In this document: one piece after another, positions 1 to 11,859 of the stretch
Numbering within the stretch: position 1 is the stretch's first letter
How the letters are laid out: each line of letters opens with the position of its first letter
Source: Larix kaempferi
Lineage: Eukaryota > Streptophyta > Pinopsida > Pinales > Pinaceae
Direction: 5' to 3'
NCBI GenBank assembly: GCA_027924585.1
Contig: BSBM01000361.1
Location: 40,068,501 to 40,132,500, forward strand
DNA: 64,000 bases
The notes under the pieces: model-generated
What the model was told of the DNA's origin: nothing
Databases searched by the model: none
The model's input: the letters and a program-made list of their open reading frames with translations, nothing else
Position numbers and translations under genes: made by a program

Positions 1-104
1 ATAGTTAGTAGTTGATTTTATTTGATTTCATTTTAGTTTAATAATTTATAGCATGTATGAATACAAGAAAATAAAATCGGGAACCCCCTTTGAATACTAA
101 CACT
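1..104 (+). other. Untranslated leader of the Athila-like element
   Basis: AT-rich sequence upstream of the first gag codons. It holds no primer-binding site that I can recognise, so the 5' LTR and PBS must lie left of the window. The gag frame becomes readable right after CACTGCAG, and TACTAAC lies just before it; this looks like a 3' splice site, but the spacing between branch-point-like and AG motifs is shorter than usual. Confidence 0.45.
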
Positions 105-3068
105 GCAGGTGGATGAGGTCGAGGTCGTAATGCAGGTCTGGGAAGGGAAACATTCATTGACGATATAATTGCTAAGGCATATTCTTCTACCAGACCACCG
201 CGGACGTCTACAGGAAGAGGAAATTATGTTCCTCCCCATCTTGATAATTTAGCATCAACAATGGAGAATATAACGGGACCTTCAACTCCTATTGCGGAAA
301 ATAAAAGTCTTGAAGATAACGGAAGCGCTGTGGGTGTGCCAGATAGAGAGGAGATTTATCATATCAATGGAACCAGAGTTACCAAAGAAGTGTGGTTAGA
401 GACTCGCCAGGTAGCAGAGGAAGAGAGGAGGAGAGAAGAAGAGAGGAGAAGAGAAGCAGAGGAAGAACGCATAAATGAGGACATTGAATTCCATACTAAA
501 AACATGGATGATAGGGAATAGGAAGGAGAGAATGAACATAGGGAGAACCGAGAAGAAGAAGTGGAAGATAATCAGCCTGGTAATACTGTGGCTACATTGG
601 AATTCCCTATCCTCCAGACACCTGGAGCAGCTCCCATGAAAAAAATCTCACCATCAGTTCTCCTGAATTTCCATTGTAAATCTTCTGAGGATCCTAATGA
701 ATTTCTTTTTGAGTTTGATATCCTCTGTCGTAGCTATGACTATACCTCTAGTGCTCAGAAGTTGAAACTGTTCCCAGCCACCCTAAAGGGAAATGCTCTG
801 CACTGGTACATGAGTCTAGGTCATGAGACCATCACTACTTGGGACCAAATGAAAAACACCTTCCTTTCTAAATATCAAGAGTATTGCAGAACCACGGATA
901 GAAAGGAGGAATTGTTTAAAATGGTTCAAAAGGAAGAAGAGAGCTTCGCAGACTTCGTGGAAAGATTGTTGTACAATTTACAAAGGTCTGGACATGTTGA
1001 GATTGGAAAACATGTACTTAAGATCATTCTGCTACGAGGAATTAGAGAATATTGCCTTGATATGTTAAATTTGCTAGGAAAAGGGGACATCTCAAAGGAA
1101 CCCTTCAAGAATATTATTGAGTTATGTCGAAGGTACTCAAGGGGATCCTCTAGAACTAACAAACAAGACAGGGATCGAGATCTAGATGTCTTCACTAGGA
1201 CATAGAAGTCAGCCAGTGGAGGAGCCACTCGAGCAGAGATAGGAAACTTGCTGGAGAATTTTAAAACTAATATTATGAGCTCCATTTCTTCAGAGTTAGA
1301 TGTCTTAAGGGAAAAATAGATGCAAGTTGTAGAAGACCTTACACTTGGTGTATTTTGTCCCAAATGTAGGAAAAAGCATCCACTGAAGGAGTTCCCATTG
1401 GACAAAGCAGATATTTGTAGGATATGTGAGTTGGAGCATGACACTAAGGATTTCCCCTCACTACCCAAGGTCAAGGCAGTTCTGCAGGCATCTACTTCAT
1501 ATGTGGAACAGGCTTACTTCATTGCACAGAAGAAACCATGGCAGCCTCCCAATCAAGGTATGAATCAAGACCCATCATTTTTTCTGAATAATATGAATTG
1601 TATGAACAATATGAATAATATGAATACACAATTGCCTTCACATTATTCTGGTAACCATTGGAATCTATCTCAAAACCCAATGCAAAATCTTAATTCTTGG
1701 ACACCATGGTCACAGCAGTCAAACAATCAAGCTCCCTGGAATTCCAACTGGAGAAATTATTACCAAGGAAATAACTTTCCCCATCACCAGACTCAGTATC
1801 AACAGTATCCTCCTTAACAGTATCATCACCAACAGTATCAGCAACCATAGCTCCCATTTCAAAACAATTCCGCACCTATCAATGCACCACTTCGACCACA
1901 ACTGCCTGCACAACCTAACCCAAACCCAAACAATAAAGCAGTCCATCAATTTGAGACTGCCAACATGCCTGCGTATTCCATCACCCAGATTCCCTGCAAT
2001 GATATACAATTACGATCAAGGAGGGTAGTGGAACCCATTATCACTGAGGATGTTTCATCCCTAGTGATTGAAACTGGAGTGAATCAGCACTATGAGAATA
2101 TGGTCAATTTAGAAAGCCCCATCATTAAGGATGTTGATACTCCTATTGAAACAATAGCTAAAACTCAGAGAATAACACACGATGTATCACAGCCTACACA
2201 ATTAATGAGAGAACCGCCATACCCTTAACGATTGGCTATGTAGAGAATAGTGAAACAACCTCGATTTAATCTCTTAGGAGAATTGAAAATTTTGTATGTC
2301 AAAATTCCACTGTTACAATCCCTTCACAACATGCCCATTTGTGCTAAGACTGTCAGGGATTTGTGTATCAAGAAAGCAGGAAGGAAGCCTAGGGATCCTC
2401 CCATTGTCCACGTATTAGGAAAGCTTTCCGAATTGATAATGGGGAAGACCCCTGTGGCAAAATACGATGACCCTGGCAATCCTACTATAATAGTTCACAT
2501 AGGGAACACACAAATCCCCAATGTCTTGGTAGACTTAGGCGCGGCTATTAACGTTATGACCATAGAAACTATGAAGAAACTTGGACTCACTAACCTTCGG
2601 CGAACCCCTACTATTTTGGAACTTGCTGATAGATCAACAATCAAGCCTGAGGGAATGCTAGATGACCTCGTGATATCAGTTGACTCATGGGAATACCCTG
2701 CGGATTTCTTGGAGTTACAGCCGAAATCCTAGTTGGGGGGACACCCACTGATCCTGGGAAGACCATGGTTGGCCACAATAGATGCCTGTATCAGCTGTCG
2801 GTCAGGATCTATGACCATTTTAGATGGGACTGAGATCAAGAGCCTAACCTTGTACCCTCCAGCTCAACCAAGCACAGAAGCTGAAACTCCACTATGGGTA
2901 GATTTGGAGGAAGAGGAAGGTGTCCATCCATTATTAACAATAGGGAGAGACTTAATGTTTAAAGATGAAACGGAGGACGATGCCATTAACAGTTTCATCA
3001 GTGAGCCCACGTTTGTCAAGAAGCATGTTTACCAGATTCTTAACAGTACGTTAGATGAAGCAGAATAG
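105..3068 (+). pseudogene. gag-PR: Athila-like gag and aspartic protease, many in-frame stops
   Basis: One reading frame runs through the interval and is cut by stops at about 114, 519, 1203, 1317, 1815, 2226, 2730 and 3066. Gag begins with a Gly/Arg-rich head, then a charged Glu/Arg coiled-coil-like stretch (410-480). The retrotransposon gag domain lies at about 640-1130 (LKLFPATLKGNALHWYMSL is typical). Two knuckle-like motifs at about 1359-1470 read CX2CX3HX4 but end in Phe where Cys is expected. An Asn/Gln/Pro-rich linker follows (1560-1960). Protease lies at about 2480-2720, with DLGAAINVM in place of the usual D-S/T-G-A, as in other Athila elements. Many stops sit where Gln, Arg or Trp codons are expected, suggesting C-to-T decay. 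Gag would package RNA and protease would mature the polyprotein; this copy can do neither. Confidence 0.8.
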
Positions 3069-4600
3069 GAAAATATTACAAAAGAAACTCTAGTCAGTGA
3101 TGCCAGTATAACTCCAGTACTTAAAAATTTGAAAAGTGTACCAGTCGAAATTGAGCCAGGGAAAACATTGAACGTCAATTCAAACCTTGCACCCAATGAG
3201 TTGGGACAGCTAGTCACTTTGCTAAACAACGTAGAGGAGCTTTCGCTTGGGAGTATACAGGCATGAAAGGGATTCCTTCTAATCTGTGTACCCATCACAT
3301 TTATATTAAGGAGACTCTAGGCCTGTGTGTTAACCACAATGAAGGATGAACCCGAACCTAAGAGACATTATGAAATAAGAGATACAAAAACTTTTGGAAG
3401 TAGGATTTATATACCCGATTTCAGACAGTGAGTGGGTTTCTCCACTCGTGATTGTTCCAAAGAAAAATGGGAAATGGAGGGTCTGCGTGGATTACAGAGA
3501 ATTGAACAAGGCAACGCAGAAGGACCACTTCCCCTTACCTTTTATCGATCAGGTCCTTGATACCTTGTCTGGGAAGTATTTTTCCTTTCTGGATGGTTTT
3601 AGTGGCTATAACCAAATCCAAATTGCTCCAGAAGATCAAGACAAAGCCACTTTCACCTGTCCCTGGGGGACTTTTGCGTACCGGGTACTTCCTTTTGGGT
3701 TGTGCAACGCACTAGCCACATTTCAGAGAGTAGTGATTGGAATCTTTTTAGAGATGGTAAATGATATCATGGAGATTTTTATGGATGACTTTACTCCATA
3801 TGGTGATAGCTATGAAGAAGCACTGAAAATTTTAGAAAAGGTATTGAAACGCTGTGAACAAAGCCAACTCTCTTTAAGTACTGAAAAATGCCATATGATG
3901 ATAAGCGAGGGCATAGTGATGGGGCACTTCATCTCTTCTAATGGTATCCAGGTAGATCCATCCAAAATCAAGGTAATTGAAAACATACCAACTCCTGGAA
4001 CATAGAAGGATGTACGTAGCTTCTTGGGGCATGCTGGCTATTACAGAAGGTTCATAGAAACTTTTTCCAAACTAGCTTCTCCTTTGTTCACTTTGTTGAT
4101 GAAGGATGCACAGTTTGTCTGGAATGAAGCATGCCAAACAACGTTTATTGAGCTAAAGAAAAGGCTATCTACAGCACCCATCTTATGAGGGCCCAATTGG
4201 GCTCTGCCTTTTCATATTTATTTAGATGCTTCAGACACTGCCATTGGAGCAGTTTTGGGACAACAGGAAGGTAATGCTCCTTATGCAATTTATTACATTA
4301 GTAAGAACTTATCTCCTGTTGAACTAAACTATACTGTCACAGAAAAGGAATTTCTTGCCATTTTTTATGCCATCAACAAATATAGACATTATATTACTGA
4401 ATATTCTACTTTCGTGCACACTGATCATTCTACCATCAAATATTTAATGAATAAACCGATCACGAATGCTAGAGTTACTAGATGGCTGTTACTGTTACAG
4501 AAATTTGATATCACAATTATTGATAGACCAAGGAAGGAAAATGTTGTTGCATATTTTTTATCTCGACTTACTGACAGTGATGACAATTTACCAGTCGAAG
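3069..4600 (+). pseudogene. RT-RH: Athila-like reverse transcriptase and RNase H, frameshifted
   Basis: A frameshift near 3235 moves the reading from the gag-PR frame to the pol frame, where the FAWEYTGM segment that normally precedes RT appears. The RT fingers and palm are clear from 3394: VSPLVIVPKKNGKWRVCVDY, then FSFLDGFSGYNQI, then the catalytic FMDDF at about 3777-3791. The GHAGYYRRFI connector starts near 4027. RNase H begins with HIYLDASDTAIGAVL at about 4210 and continues to the conserved HTDHSTIKYLM at about 4420. In-frame stops are at 4003 (probably from TGG) and 4186 (probably from CGA). The catalytic aspartates survive although the frame does not. It is a close relative of an active family. 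Confidence 0.87.
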
Positions 4601-4679
4601 ATTCCTTCCCTGATGAACATTTGTTTGCAGTATCAGCTCATTCCCCATGGTATGCAGATATTGCTAATTTTTTGGTTGC

Positions 4680-5925
4680 AGGTAAGCTCCTAGCACATAT
4701 GGCGAAGAGACAAAAAAGAAATATCATACAACAGAGTGCTAGGTACTGTTGGATTGATGGCCATGTTTTCTACACAGGGCTTGATTTAGAGATCATAAGA
4801 TTTGTTAGAGAAGATGAGATATTTAGTATTCTTAAAGCTTCCCATGATGAGCCTTGCGAGGGAAATTTTGCTGACAAAAGGATAGGCCATAAAGTGTTGA
4901 GAATGGGTTATTTTTGGCCCACATTGTTCAGGGACGCAAAGAATTATGTTCAGGCATGTGATAGCTACCAAAGGATGGGCCAACCCAATAGATTAGATGA
5001 AATGCATTTGCATCCACAGCTCGTGGTTGAACCATTTGATAGATGGGCTCTAGATTTTGTAGGGCCTATCAACCCTCCCTCAAAACAAAAAGTTCACATC
5101 TTGGTTTGTATAGATTACATGACCAAATGGGTAGAAGCTGTATCCTTGGTTAAGACTAATGATCAGGTTGTGATTGATTTCCTATATGAATAAATTTTCA
5201 CTCGGTTTAGAGTACCCAAGGAAATCGTCACAGATGGTGGACCGCAGTTTGTGTCTCACAAGATGGAAGCGCTGTTACAGAAATTTCATATTCAGGACAG
5301 AATAGCCTCGCCATATCATCCACAGGCCAATGGCCAAGTGGAGAGTTCAAACAAGGTTATTAAGGCTATGTTGACAAAGACAGTGAAAAGCCATCGTAAA
5401 GATTGGGCTGAGAGACTTCCAGAGGCACTATGGGCCTATCGCACTACATGGCGTAACACCACTGGTTTTTTCCCCATATGAGTTAGTGTATGGTAAGAAT
5501 GTTGTTTTCCAAATTGAATTTGAAATTAGGACTTTGAAAATAGCTGTAGAAGCAAATATCGATTTATCAGAAGCACAGAGGAACCGAGTGAATCAACTTA
5601 ATGAATTGGATGAAAAGTGCACAGCAATAGTAAATCATACAAATTTAATCCAACTACAACGCTCTAAGTGGCATGACAGATTCGTAAAGAAGAAAGTCTT
5701 CCAGGAAGGAAACTGAACTCTGTCATATGATTCACAGTTTAAGAGGGATTTCAAAGGAAACTACACACTCGTTGGTTGGGATCTTATCAAATAGATCGTG
5801 TATTTGACAATGGAATAGTTCAGTTGATCACCATTGATGAAAATAGGACACCATTATTCGCAAATGGTCATCGGTTGTGACTGTATCACAAACTGATCTC
5901 AAGGGATGCTTTCGTTTCATAGGTT
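4680..5925 (+). pseudogene. IN: Athila-like integrase, frameshifted
   Basis: The zinc-binding part lies at about 4800-4980 (GYFWPTLFRDAKNYVQACDSY); its second Cys position reads CDSY, so the HHCC finger is damaged. The catalytic core starts with FDRWALDFVGPI (first Asp, about 5055), continues with VTDGGPQF (second Asp, about 5233) and ends with the Glu of NGQVESSNK (about 5340). A stop at 5191-5193 splits the core. An extra base in the T-run near 5467 shifts the frame before the PYELVYGKN segment, and stops follow at about 5714. The C-terminal tail containing DNGIVQLITI and ANGHRL runs to about 5925. The D,D,E residues are still legible, but the gene cannot make one protein. Confidence 0.82.
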
Positions 5926-6124
5926 GCAGCAAATCCATATTATCAGTTAATGCTAAGGCAGGGAGTTTTCTCCACCCCTGTGAATTTTTAAGAACTGCAA
6001 CTTCCACACTAGTTGTACATAAATAATTTATTTTTCATTCTGTATATAATCTATTTTTCATTTTGCACTTGATCGATTTGTTTTGAAGAATTGTGTGCAG
6101 GAATTGATTGGAGGAACAACAGTC
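5926..6124 (+). other. Spacer with a splice-acceptor-like end before the 3' ORF region
   Basis: T-rich sequence ending in GTGTGCAG at about 6100, about 25 bases before an ATG at 6125. No coding similarity is seen. Plant Athila elements with an ORF after integrase are thought to express it from a spliced RNA; a pyrimidine-rich tract plus CAG here fits that role but is not proof. Confidence 0.4.
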
Positions 6125-6417
6125 ATGACTCGGCCAGACGATTGTAGGCACCTTACATTGTTTCCTGATTTAATAAAGCTCTTTGAAAAGATGGATGATT
6201 CATTAGTTTTTCAGTAGCTAGTTGAAAGTCAACCTATTACTCATTTTTGCACAGCTGCGACTCCTTACCTTGCCCATTCTTCCTATTTTCACAGCTGTAA
6301 CTCCACCATTTTCCATTCACTTCATTTTTTTAGCAGCTGTGACTCCGCTATTCTTGCCTATCCCGCTAGTCTAGCAACTACGACTCCGCTATTCAATCCT
6401 CTACAATTCCTCTAGAT
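6125..6417 (+). pseudogene. First segment of the 3' ORF region, with four ~41-bp repeats
   Basis: An ATG at 6125 opens a frame starting MTRPDDCRHLTLFPDLIKLF, broken by a stop near 6217. The frame then continues through a small tandem repeat whose units carry CAGCTGTGACTCC-like words at 6251, 6291, 6333 and 6374, a spacing of 40-42 bases. I do not recognise the product. Its position, directly after the splice-acceptor-like site and before the main 3' ORF, makes it a candidate first exon or leader peptide of that ORF. Confidence 0.4.
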
Positions 6418-6472
6418 GGTATGTCTTTTCAAATAGTCTCGCTATCAATGATCTGACCCAGCTTGAATCTGA

Positions 6473-8500
6473 ATGATTACTCCACAGCTTGAATCACAGT
6501 TTCCCAAGGAACCTGTCAGCATGAATGCACGTATTAATTTGATTGACGGTGCCCAACTCATCTTGGCACAAGCGTATTCTACCAAAGATGCGACTGTGAA
6601 TGTCATGCCATGGAAGAATGGCGGCTTGAGCATTCAATTTTTGAAGGTACGGATTCTAACTATAATCATGATTAAGCACCAAATTAATTGTGATGAATTA
6701 TGAGCATATCTTGTCTTTTGTCGCCATCAGCATTTTGTACACACTTAATCATGAATGAATGTGTCGAAGTAACAACCTGACCATCATTTTACCCGATTCG
6801 TACCAAAATTTCCTAATTTGGTCATTTTTCCTTAACTGTATCATCTATCATAAAGTGGAAAACTGCACCATCTTTCCTAGAAAACCAAGTTTCAAATCCA
6901 AACTATTCCCATGAATGTTTGAAGGATGCAACTTCCACGTCTGAACTGATAAGGGTTGTATCTGCTGTTTGAATTGAAAGGAGATTGATATAGGTAAACC
7001 GGTTAGGCATGAACCTGAAAATATGAAAGCTCTGCATGCAAATGCAGAAGTGTTTTCCATTTTTGCAGCAGCAGGGTGGACTAAATATTTCCAATGTCTA
7101 AATGGTTTCCATACTAAAACAACATTACAGTTCATTTTTAACTTGACTTATACTCATTTTGAAGTCAAGGGGGTACGCATTGAGGTTACAGAAGCCATTA
7201 TATCTGAGATTACTGGCTTACCCCAAGTTGGGAAGAAACTGTTTGGATGGAAGGTGCCGAATTGACTGCAATAAGGTAATTTCTTGTAGTTGGGGAGAAT
7301 GTTCGGCCAAAAGGCCATGGATTTGCATTGAACTCATTAGCTCATCCATGGGATCAAGTGGCATTTTTTCTAAAGAAGTATATCTCCTGTGAAGGTAGGT
7401 ACCAGACTGTCTATCTTTCTTAATTCCCTCTATTATCTCATTTGCGTCATGGCAACCTAGTTAATATGTCATTTTATCTGTTTAAGACCCTACAAAGTAT
7501 GGCCAGTTATGCAAGAACATCCTGACACCCAGCTTCATCCCTCACTAATCATGGCCTAATTAAATTACTTATCTTGAGGGCCATTGCATGTCAGAATTTG
7601 ACCTGGGCTCAATTTATTGCTAGACTTGGGATGATTAGAGAACCTACACTGGAATCAGGGGGTATTGCAGAAGAAGAAGAGGACTGGAGTTCCTCGAATC
7701 CGGTTGGGGGGGAGGATGAAAACCTAAATGAAAGGGAAGAATAAGTTGACATAAGGGAAGCCGCGACAACAACAAACCTTGTCATCGAGGAGATAATGAT
7801 GGTTGGAACTATAACAAATGTTGAAGCTGTAACTGTGGAAGGAGGTATGAAAGAAGGAAAGCACCAGACAGAGGCAGTAGAGGAAGGAAATATAGAGGTG
7901 TTGGATATTGCATCCTCCTCGAAAATCAGGGGAACTATCATCGAAGAGGAGTAATTTGATTCTCCCTCTAGAAATTTGGAGACCCCTGTATCACAGAAGA
8001 AAAGAAGAAGAACAGGTCACAAGGGACAGACAGCTACTTCAACATAGAATAAGAGAAGATCCAGAGCTGCTTCAGTGGTAGCAAGCAGTGTTGAACATCC
8101 ATCAGAAGGTGTGAGAAGAAGAAGGACTAGATCTATGGCAGCAGCTAAGACAACAGGAGAAATTAGGGCAAATATGGAATTACTTTGAGTTGAGACGGCA
8201 GGAGGAATTCGGGAAAATAGTGAAGTACCTTTAGCAGAAGCAGAGTGTGTAACTAGGACAGTCATAGAAATCCCTATCTTAAACCCCAAAATACCTGCTG
8301 ACATACAGGAACCTGTTGTGAACGAATCTCAGATTGAAAATCTCCTGTATAGATATGAACTATTAAAAGAAGAAATGCAAGCACTTCGGAATGATTTGGA
8401 GAAATGGAAGGAAATAAGTAGGAAACAAGCAAAGAGGAGTCTGGATATAATAGGATATATTAGTAGAGGCTACAGATCAAGTGGAAAAATCATCTCCTGA
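6473..8500 (+). pseudogene. Degenerate 3' ORF downstream of integrase (N-terminal part)
   Basis: Coding-like frames follow one another with shifts and stops. At 7023-7262 the segment with EITGLPQVGKK matches my memory of a domain common in ORFs after the integrase of plant gypsy-type elements. A segment around 7275-7430 (RPKGHGFALNSLAHPWDQ) and another at about 7485-7620 (ACQNLTWAQFIARLGMI) look like continuations in other frames. An acidic low-complexity part follows (7660-7960), then a basic one (8000-8160). The end, 8318-8440, has a leucine/glutamate pattern suggesting a coiled coil. The role of this ORF is not established; the location corresponds to env in retroviruses but I see no convincing env homology. 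Confidence 0.5.
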
Positions 8501-10262
8501 TTTGAGTTATGAGGAACAGGTAAAAGTGATATGCCCAGAATGTGGACATGTATATAAAATGGCAGGGCATAAAGTCATACTGGTGTATCTTGTTGCACAA
8601 TCACCTGAACGAGCAACGCAAGGAGGAGAAGTGAAAACAATTGAGTCAACGAGGGAAGACGAACCAGGAATGGACTTAATCCCAGATTTGGAACCAGAAG
8701 AAGAAGGAGATATACAAACTCATCCATCCAGAGATACATAACTACTCATAGAACAAGCAGACATTGAGGTAGTCCAGGAACCTTTTCAGCAACTTGGAGA
8801 AATTAGGGAAAAGGACATTGTACACAAGAACCAACGTCCTTAGAGATGATTATTGAAGTTACAACTTGGACTGAAGTTGTTGAAAGAAAAATCAAAGAAG
8901 AGAATGCTGCTACACAAGAACCAACATCTTCAAAAAAATTTGTTGAGATTGCAACTCAAACTGCTGTTGCTGAGTTGGAATTGGAAGGGCAGGATGCTGT
9001 CACACAAGAACCAGCATCCACAAAAGAAGCCACCAAAACTTCAACACAAGCAGAGGTCACTACAACACCAATGGAAGATGGGGCTGCTGCACTTTTAATC
9101 CACGAAGGGGAAGCTAGAACATCTGGTGATGAGGTAAGAATGCTACCTTCTCAAGGCATCATTTATTTAGGTTTTGATGATGAAAAGGATGTGGAGAATG
9201 GGAGAAGTCAACAATTAGAGAAGAAGATTCTCTGGCTGAATTTTGAGTTAGAAAAATGCCATAAATTCATTGCTCAGTGCAAGACAGGGATGATCTCTCT
9301 CCATGAACATAAAAATATCATCAGGGAATTGAGATAAAAATGGGCTGAGGAGTTATTCTTCCAGAAAATCCGGTGGGAAAAACTTCAAGAAAGGTTGGAA
9401 GAATTGAAGAAACTCAAAACCTTGCAACAAGAAAAAGACCAAATGTATTCTCTTTCCTTAGAATTATTAAGTTGCAGGGTTCCATCCTCCTCTTACCCTA
9501 TCTTTCTTCATGAGCATACCACTTTATTTAAATTAAGGGCTCTAAAGAAAGGAAGATCATTTGATCTAGCAACAGCTAACCAGTTTTTAGAAACTTTTTT
9601 GGGGAGTGATTTTTAGGATCAACATTTGTTATGTGAATTATATTTACATAATAGGCCGTGTTACATTGACTCTCCCTCCAATCCTTTTCCTTGTTTGAGG
9701 GATGTTCAGCTGAGGGAGTTTGCCTCTTTTGTCATCAACCATGTAGAATGGAGAAATGCTTTCCAAACTATCATAAAGAACAAAGAAAAATCTACTCTCT
9801 GGATTAGGGACGAGCCTCAGGATCCAAAAGAACTCATAGAAAATCATGCTGGATCTCTCAGGGTTCCTGCAATTGCCCAATATTTTGAAATTTTGTGAGA
9901 TAAAACCTCACTACCTGTGTCCCATTGAAATTTAATATGCAGCAGAGTGCTCTGGAAGGTAGTGAATATAGATGGCTGTATTCTTCTTCATCTCTGAGGG
10001 AAGGGGATCCATACTGGTTTGAAAATTTCAAGCAAGCCCTAACAAGGATTCCTGCGTATGTGCAGTGCGTGAAAACATGTGGACCTTGGTGGCTTGGATT
10101 GATATTCAGATTTCCCCTCATATGGATTCTTGTGAGCCCTTACAGGAACAACTATGTTTTAACTAAGGAAGAGGAGGAGATGTGTTGGGATAAATGGACA
10201 GCCTGATATGGATTTGTGCCTTATGGGGAACCACCAGAACCTGCCTACGGTCTCACCAATCT
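8501..10262 (+). pseudogene. Degenerate 3' ORF downstream of integrase (C-terminal part)
   Basis: This continues the preceding region in several frames. At about 8540 there is a CPECGHVY word that could be half of a zinc site. The stretch 8846-9337 is Thr/Glu/Ala-rich with three recurrences of a TQEP(A/T)S motif. A charged coiled-coil-like region is at 9200-9440. At 9480-9900 the more conserved-looking part includes the segment LFKLRALKKGRSFDLATA. At 10060-10125 a hydrophobic run (WWLGLIFRFPLIWILV) could be a membrane segment. Stops interrupt the frame at about 9337, 9616, 9898 and 10206. Product unknown; it appears to be element-encoded, since it ends just before the polypurine tract. Confidence 0.45.
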
Positions 10263-10331
10263 TCACAGATATAACATGGACTTAGATTTGGATTAGTGAA
10301 GGTTTTTGCATGAGGACATGCAATTGGATAG

Positions 10332-10342
10332 TTGGGGGGAGA
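10332..10342 (+). other. Polypurine tract of the Athila-like element
   Basis: The run TTGGGGGGAGA sits directly before the TG that opens the LTR. Such purine runs resist RNase H and prime plus-strand DNA synthesis. Position and composition both fit, and it fixes the left end of the 3' LTR. Confidence 0.8.
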
Positions 10343-11841
10343 TGTTGGGCCCTTGAAATGCCCCTTTTTGACCATATCTATTACACCATTTTTCCCAGTT
10401 ACATTCTACTTTCATAAACCATATACATGCCTTTTTCCAGATTAATCAACAATCCTGACAAGGTATACATCATTATTGTTTCGATTAATTAAATGCCTAA
10501 GATTGTTATAGTTCAGGATCGTGGCCTTTGAATTATGCTAACTTGTGTGGTTTCATTTAGTCAAAGCTCAAAGCACAGGTGTATCAGCTACCATGCCTTG
10601 GAAGCAATCATACGTGATGCCAACTGTTACTCTTTTAGCTCGATTCCTCATGTTTTCAAGGGACAGCGCATCTCTCCACATGAGTTGTAAAGGGTAGTTG
10701 TAATAGATTGCTGTAACAGAATATAGTTGCGATAGACAAGTCACCTTCCAGATTTCTAATCCATTGATCTATGGATCGCCAGCATAACAACATCTTTTAT
10801 GACTAAACAACCTCATTTAATGCGGCTGTAACAGTTAGTTGTGACTCAGCAGCATGTCGATCATAGATATTCATTGATGCTCGAGACTAAGGGATCACGA
10901 ATTGCATTTTGTATGTATAAATATGGGAAGGCTTTCCATGCCTGGGGTTGGCTAATCATCAATTGTTGTACGGATTGTAACAGAGATTGAGACTGTGAAT
11001 TTCCATCTTTTAATGAAGAGCAGAGTTACTTCCATTTCTGTGTCTTAATTCATGGTGATTCACGGTGTCTCTGTTAGAAGGCTAGGGCCCGCCTTCTCAC
11101 AGATATTGTCGATTTAGTTAGATAGTTAGATTTATTTATTTCATGTTGTGTATTGTGGAATTGCATTAGGTGTATTTTTTATAGCTGCAACAGCGAGTTT
11201 ATGATTGCATTCTTTATTGGTAGTCTGTCTCCTGCATATGAATAGTTGTAACTACGTGGTGTGATAGTTGACTATGTAGGTTAGTTTGATTATGCATGTG
11301 TGTTCAATAACTGCGATAGCCAAGCTCAGCTCCATTCTTTTCAGTCATTTATGCTTTCTAGGATTTCCAATAGTTGTCAATTTAGAGTTCAAGCTTATGT
11401 TTAAATTCTGGTTGTTGTTGTATCTTCAATTAATTCATTAGAGTAGTCAGATTGTGATTGAGTAACAGTAGCTGCTAGATGGATCATTTTGGTCAAGATT
11501 GAATATTGTAGTCTGATAATTATAGGATTTAACTTCTTGCAAAAGTAATCTAGTTCATTTATATTCTTAGATCAATAATTGCTAGGTCGATTTCTGTAGG
11601 AAGGTAGCTGCACTTTAATTTCCTAGATGTATGAGTTAGATTAGTTTTCTTATGGAATGAGTTTGGATGAACAGATATGTAGGATTGTTATCTCCAATTA
11701 CTTGATCAACTACTGAAAGATGTTTATGCATAGATTGTGCTTACTGACATTGAAATAAAAGACCTCCCTGGGTTAATTGACAATTTATGTTGAGCATTCT
11801 GCATGTTGGTTGTAATTAATTGACATATAGGGTGACCAACA
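10343..11841 (+). repeat. 3' LTR of the Athila-like element (1499 bp)
   Basis: It starts TGTTGGGCCC right after the polypurine tract and ends GTGACCAACA, giving a 6-bp terminal inverted pair TGTTGG/CCAACA. A TATA box lies about 570 bases in, and AATAAA-like words occur near 11755. The LTR carries repeated short words of the GCTGTAAC type that also occur in the small tandem repeat at 6251-6390. A shorter LTR ending in TTCTCACA at 11101 was considered, but it lacks the matching inverted terminus. The 5' LTR is outside the window, so the right end rests on the inverted pair alone. Confidence 0.72.
10916..10924 (+). promoter_or_regulatory. TATA box of the Athila-like LTR
   Basis: TATAAATAT in the middle of the LTR, in a locally GC-mixed setting, where a U3/R promoter is expected. 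The start site would be about 30 bases downstream, near 10950. Confidence 0.5.
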
Positions 11842-11859
11842 ATTGGTGGTTAGTGCTTT

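Larger units (their letters stand above)
1..11841 (+). mobile_element. Degenerate Athila-like Ty3/gypsy retrotransposon (5' LTR outside window)
   Basis: The order leader, gag, protease, reverse transcriptase, RNase H, integrase, long 3' ORF region, polypurine tract and LTR is visible. Integrase after RNase H marks Ty3/gypsy. The protease signature DLGAAINVM, the RT motif FMDD and the long reading region between integrase and 3' LTR fit the Athila lineage. The frame is broken by many in-frame stops and at least two frameshifts, so the copy is dead. The 5' LTR and primer site lie to the left, so neither the LTR-LTR age nor the target-site duplication can be read; the right flank after the LTR is ATTGG at 11842-11846. 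Confidence 0.85.

Noticed and set aside
926-1474. Minus-strand open frame of 182 codons across gag
   Set aside because: It overlaps the clear gag domain on the plus strand and shows no domain of its own; treated as a shadow.
11102-11841. Possibility that the Athila-like LTR ends at 11101 (TTCTCACA)
   Set aside because: The longer version ends CCAACA, matching the TGTTGG start, and the sequence after 11101 shares the LTR's GCTGTAAC-type words.
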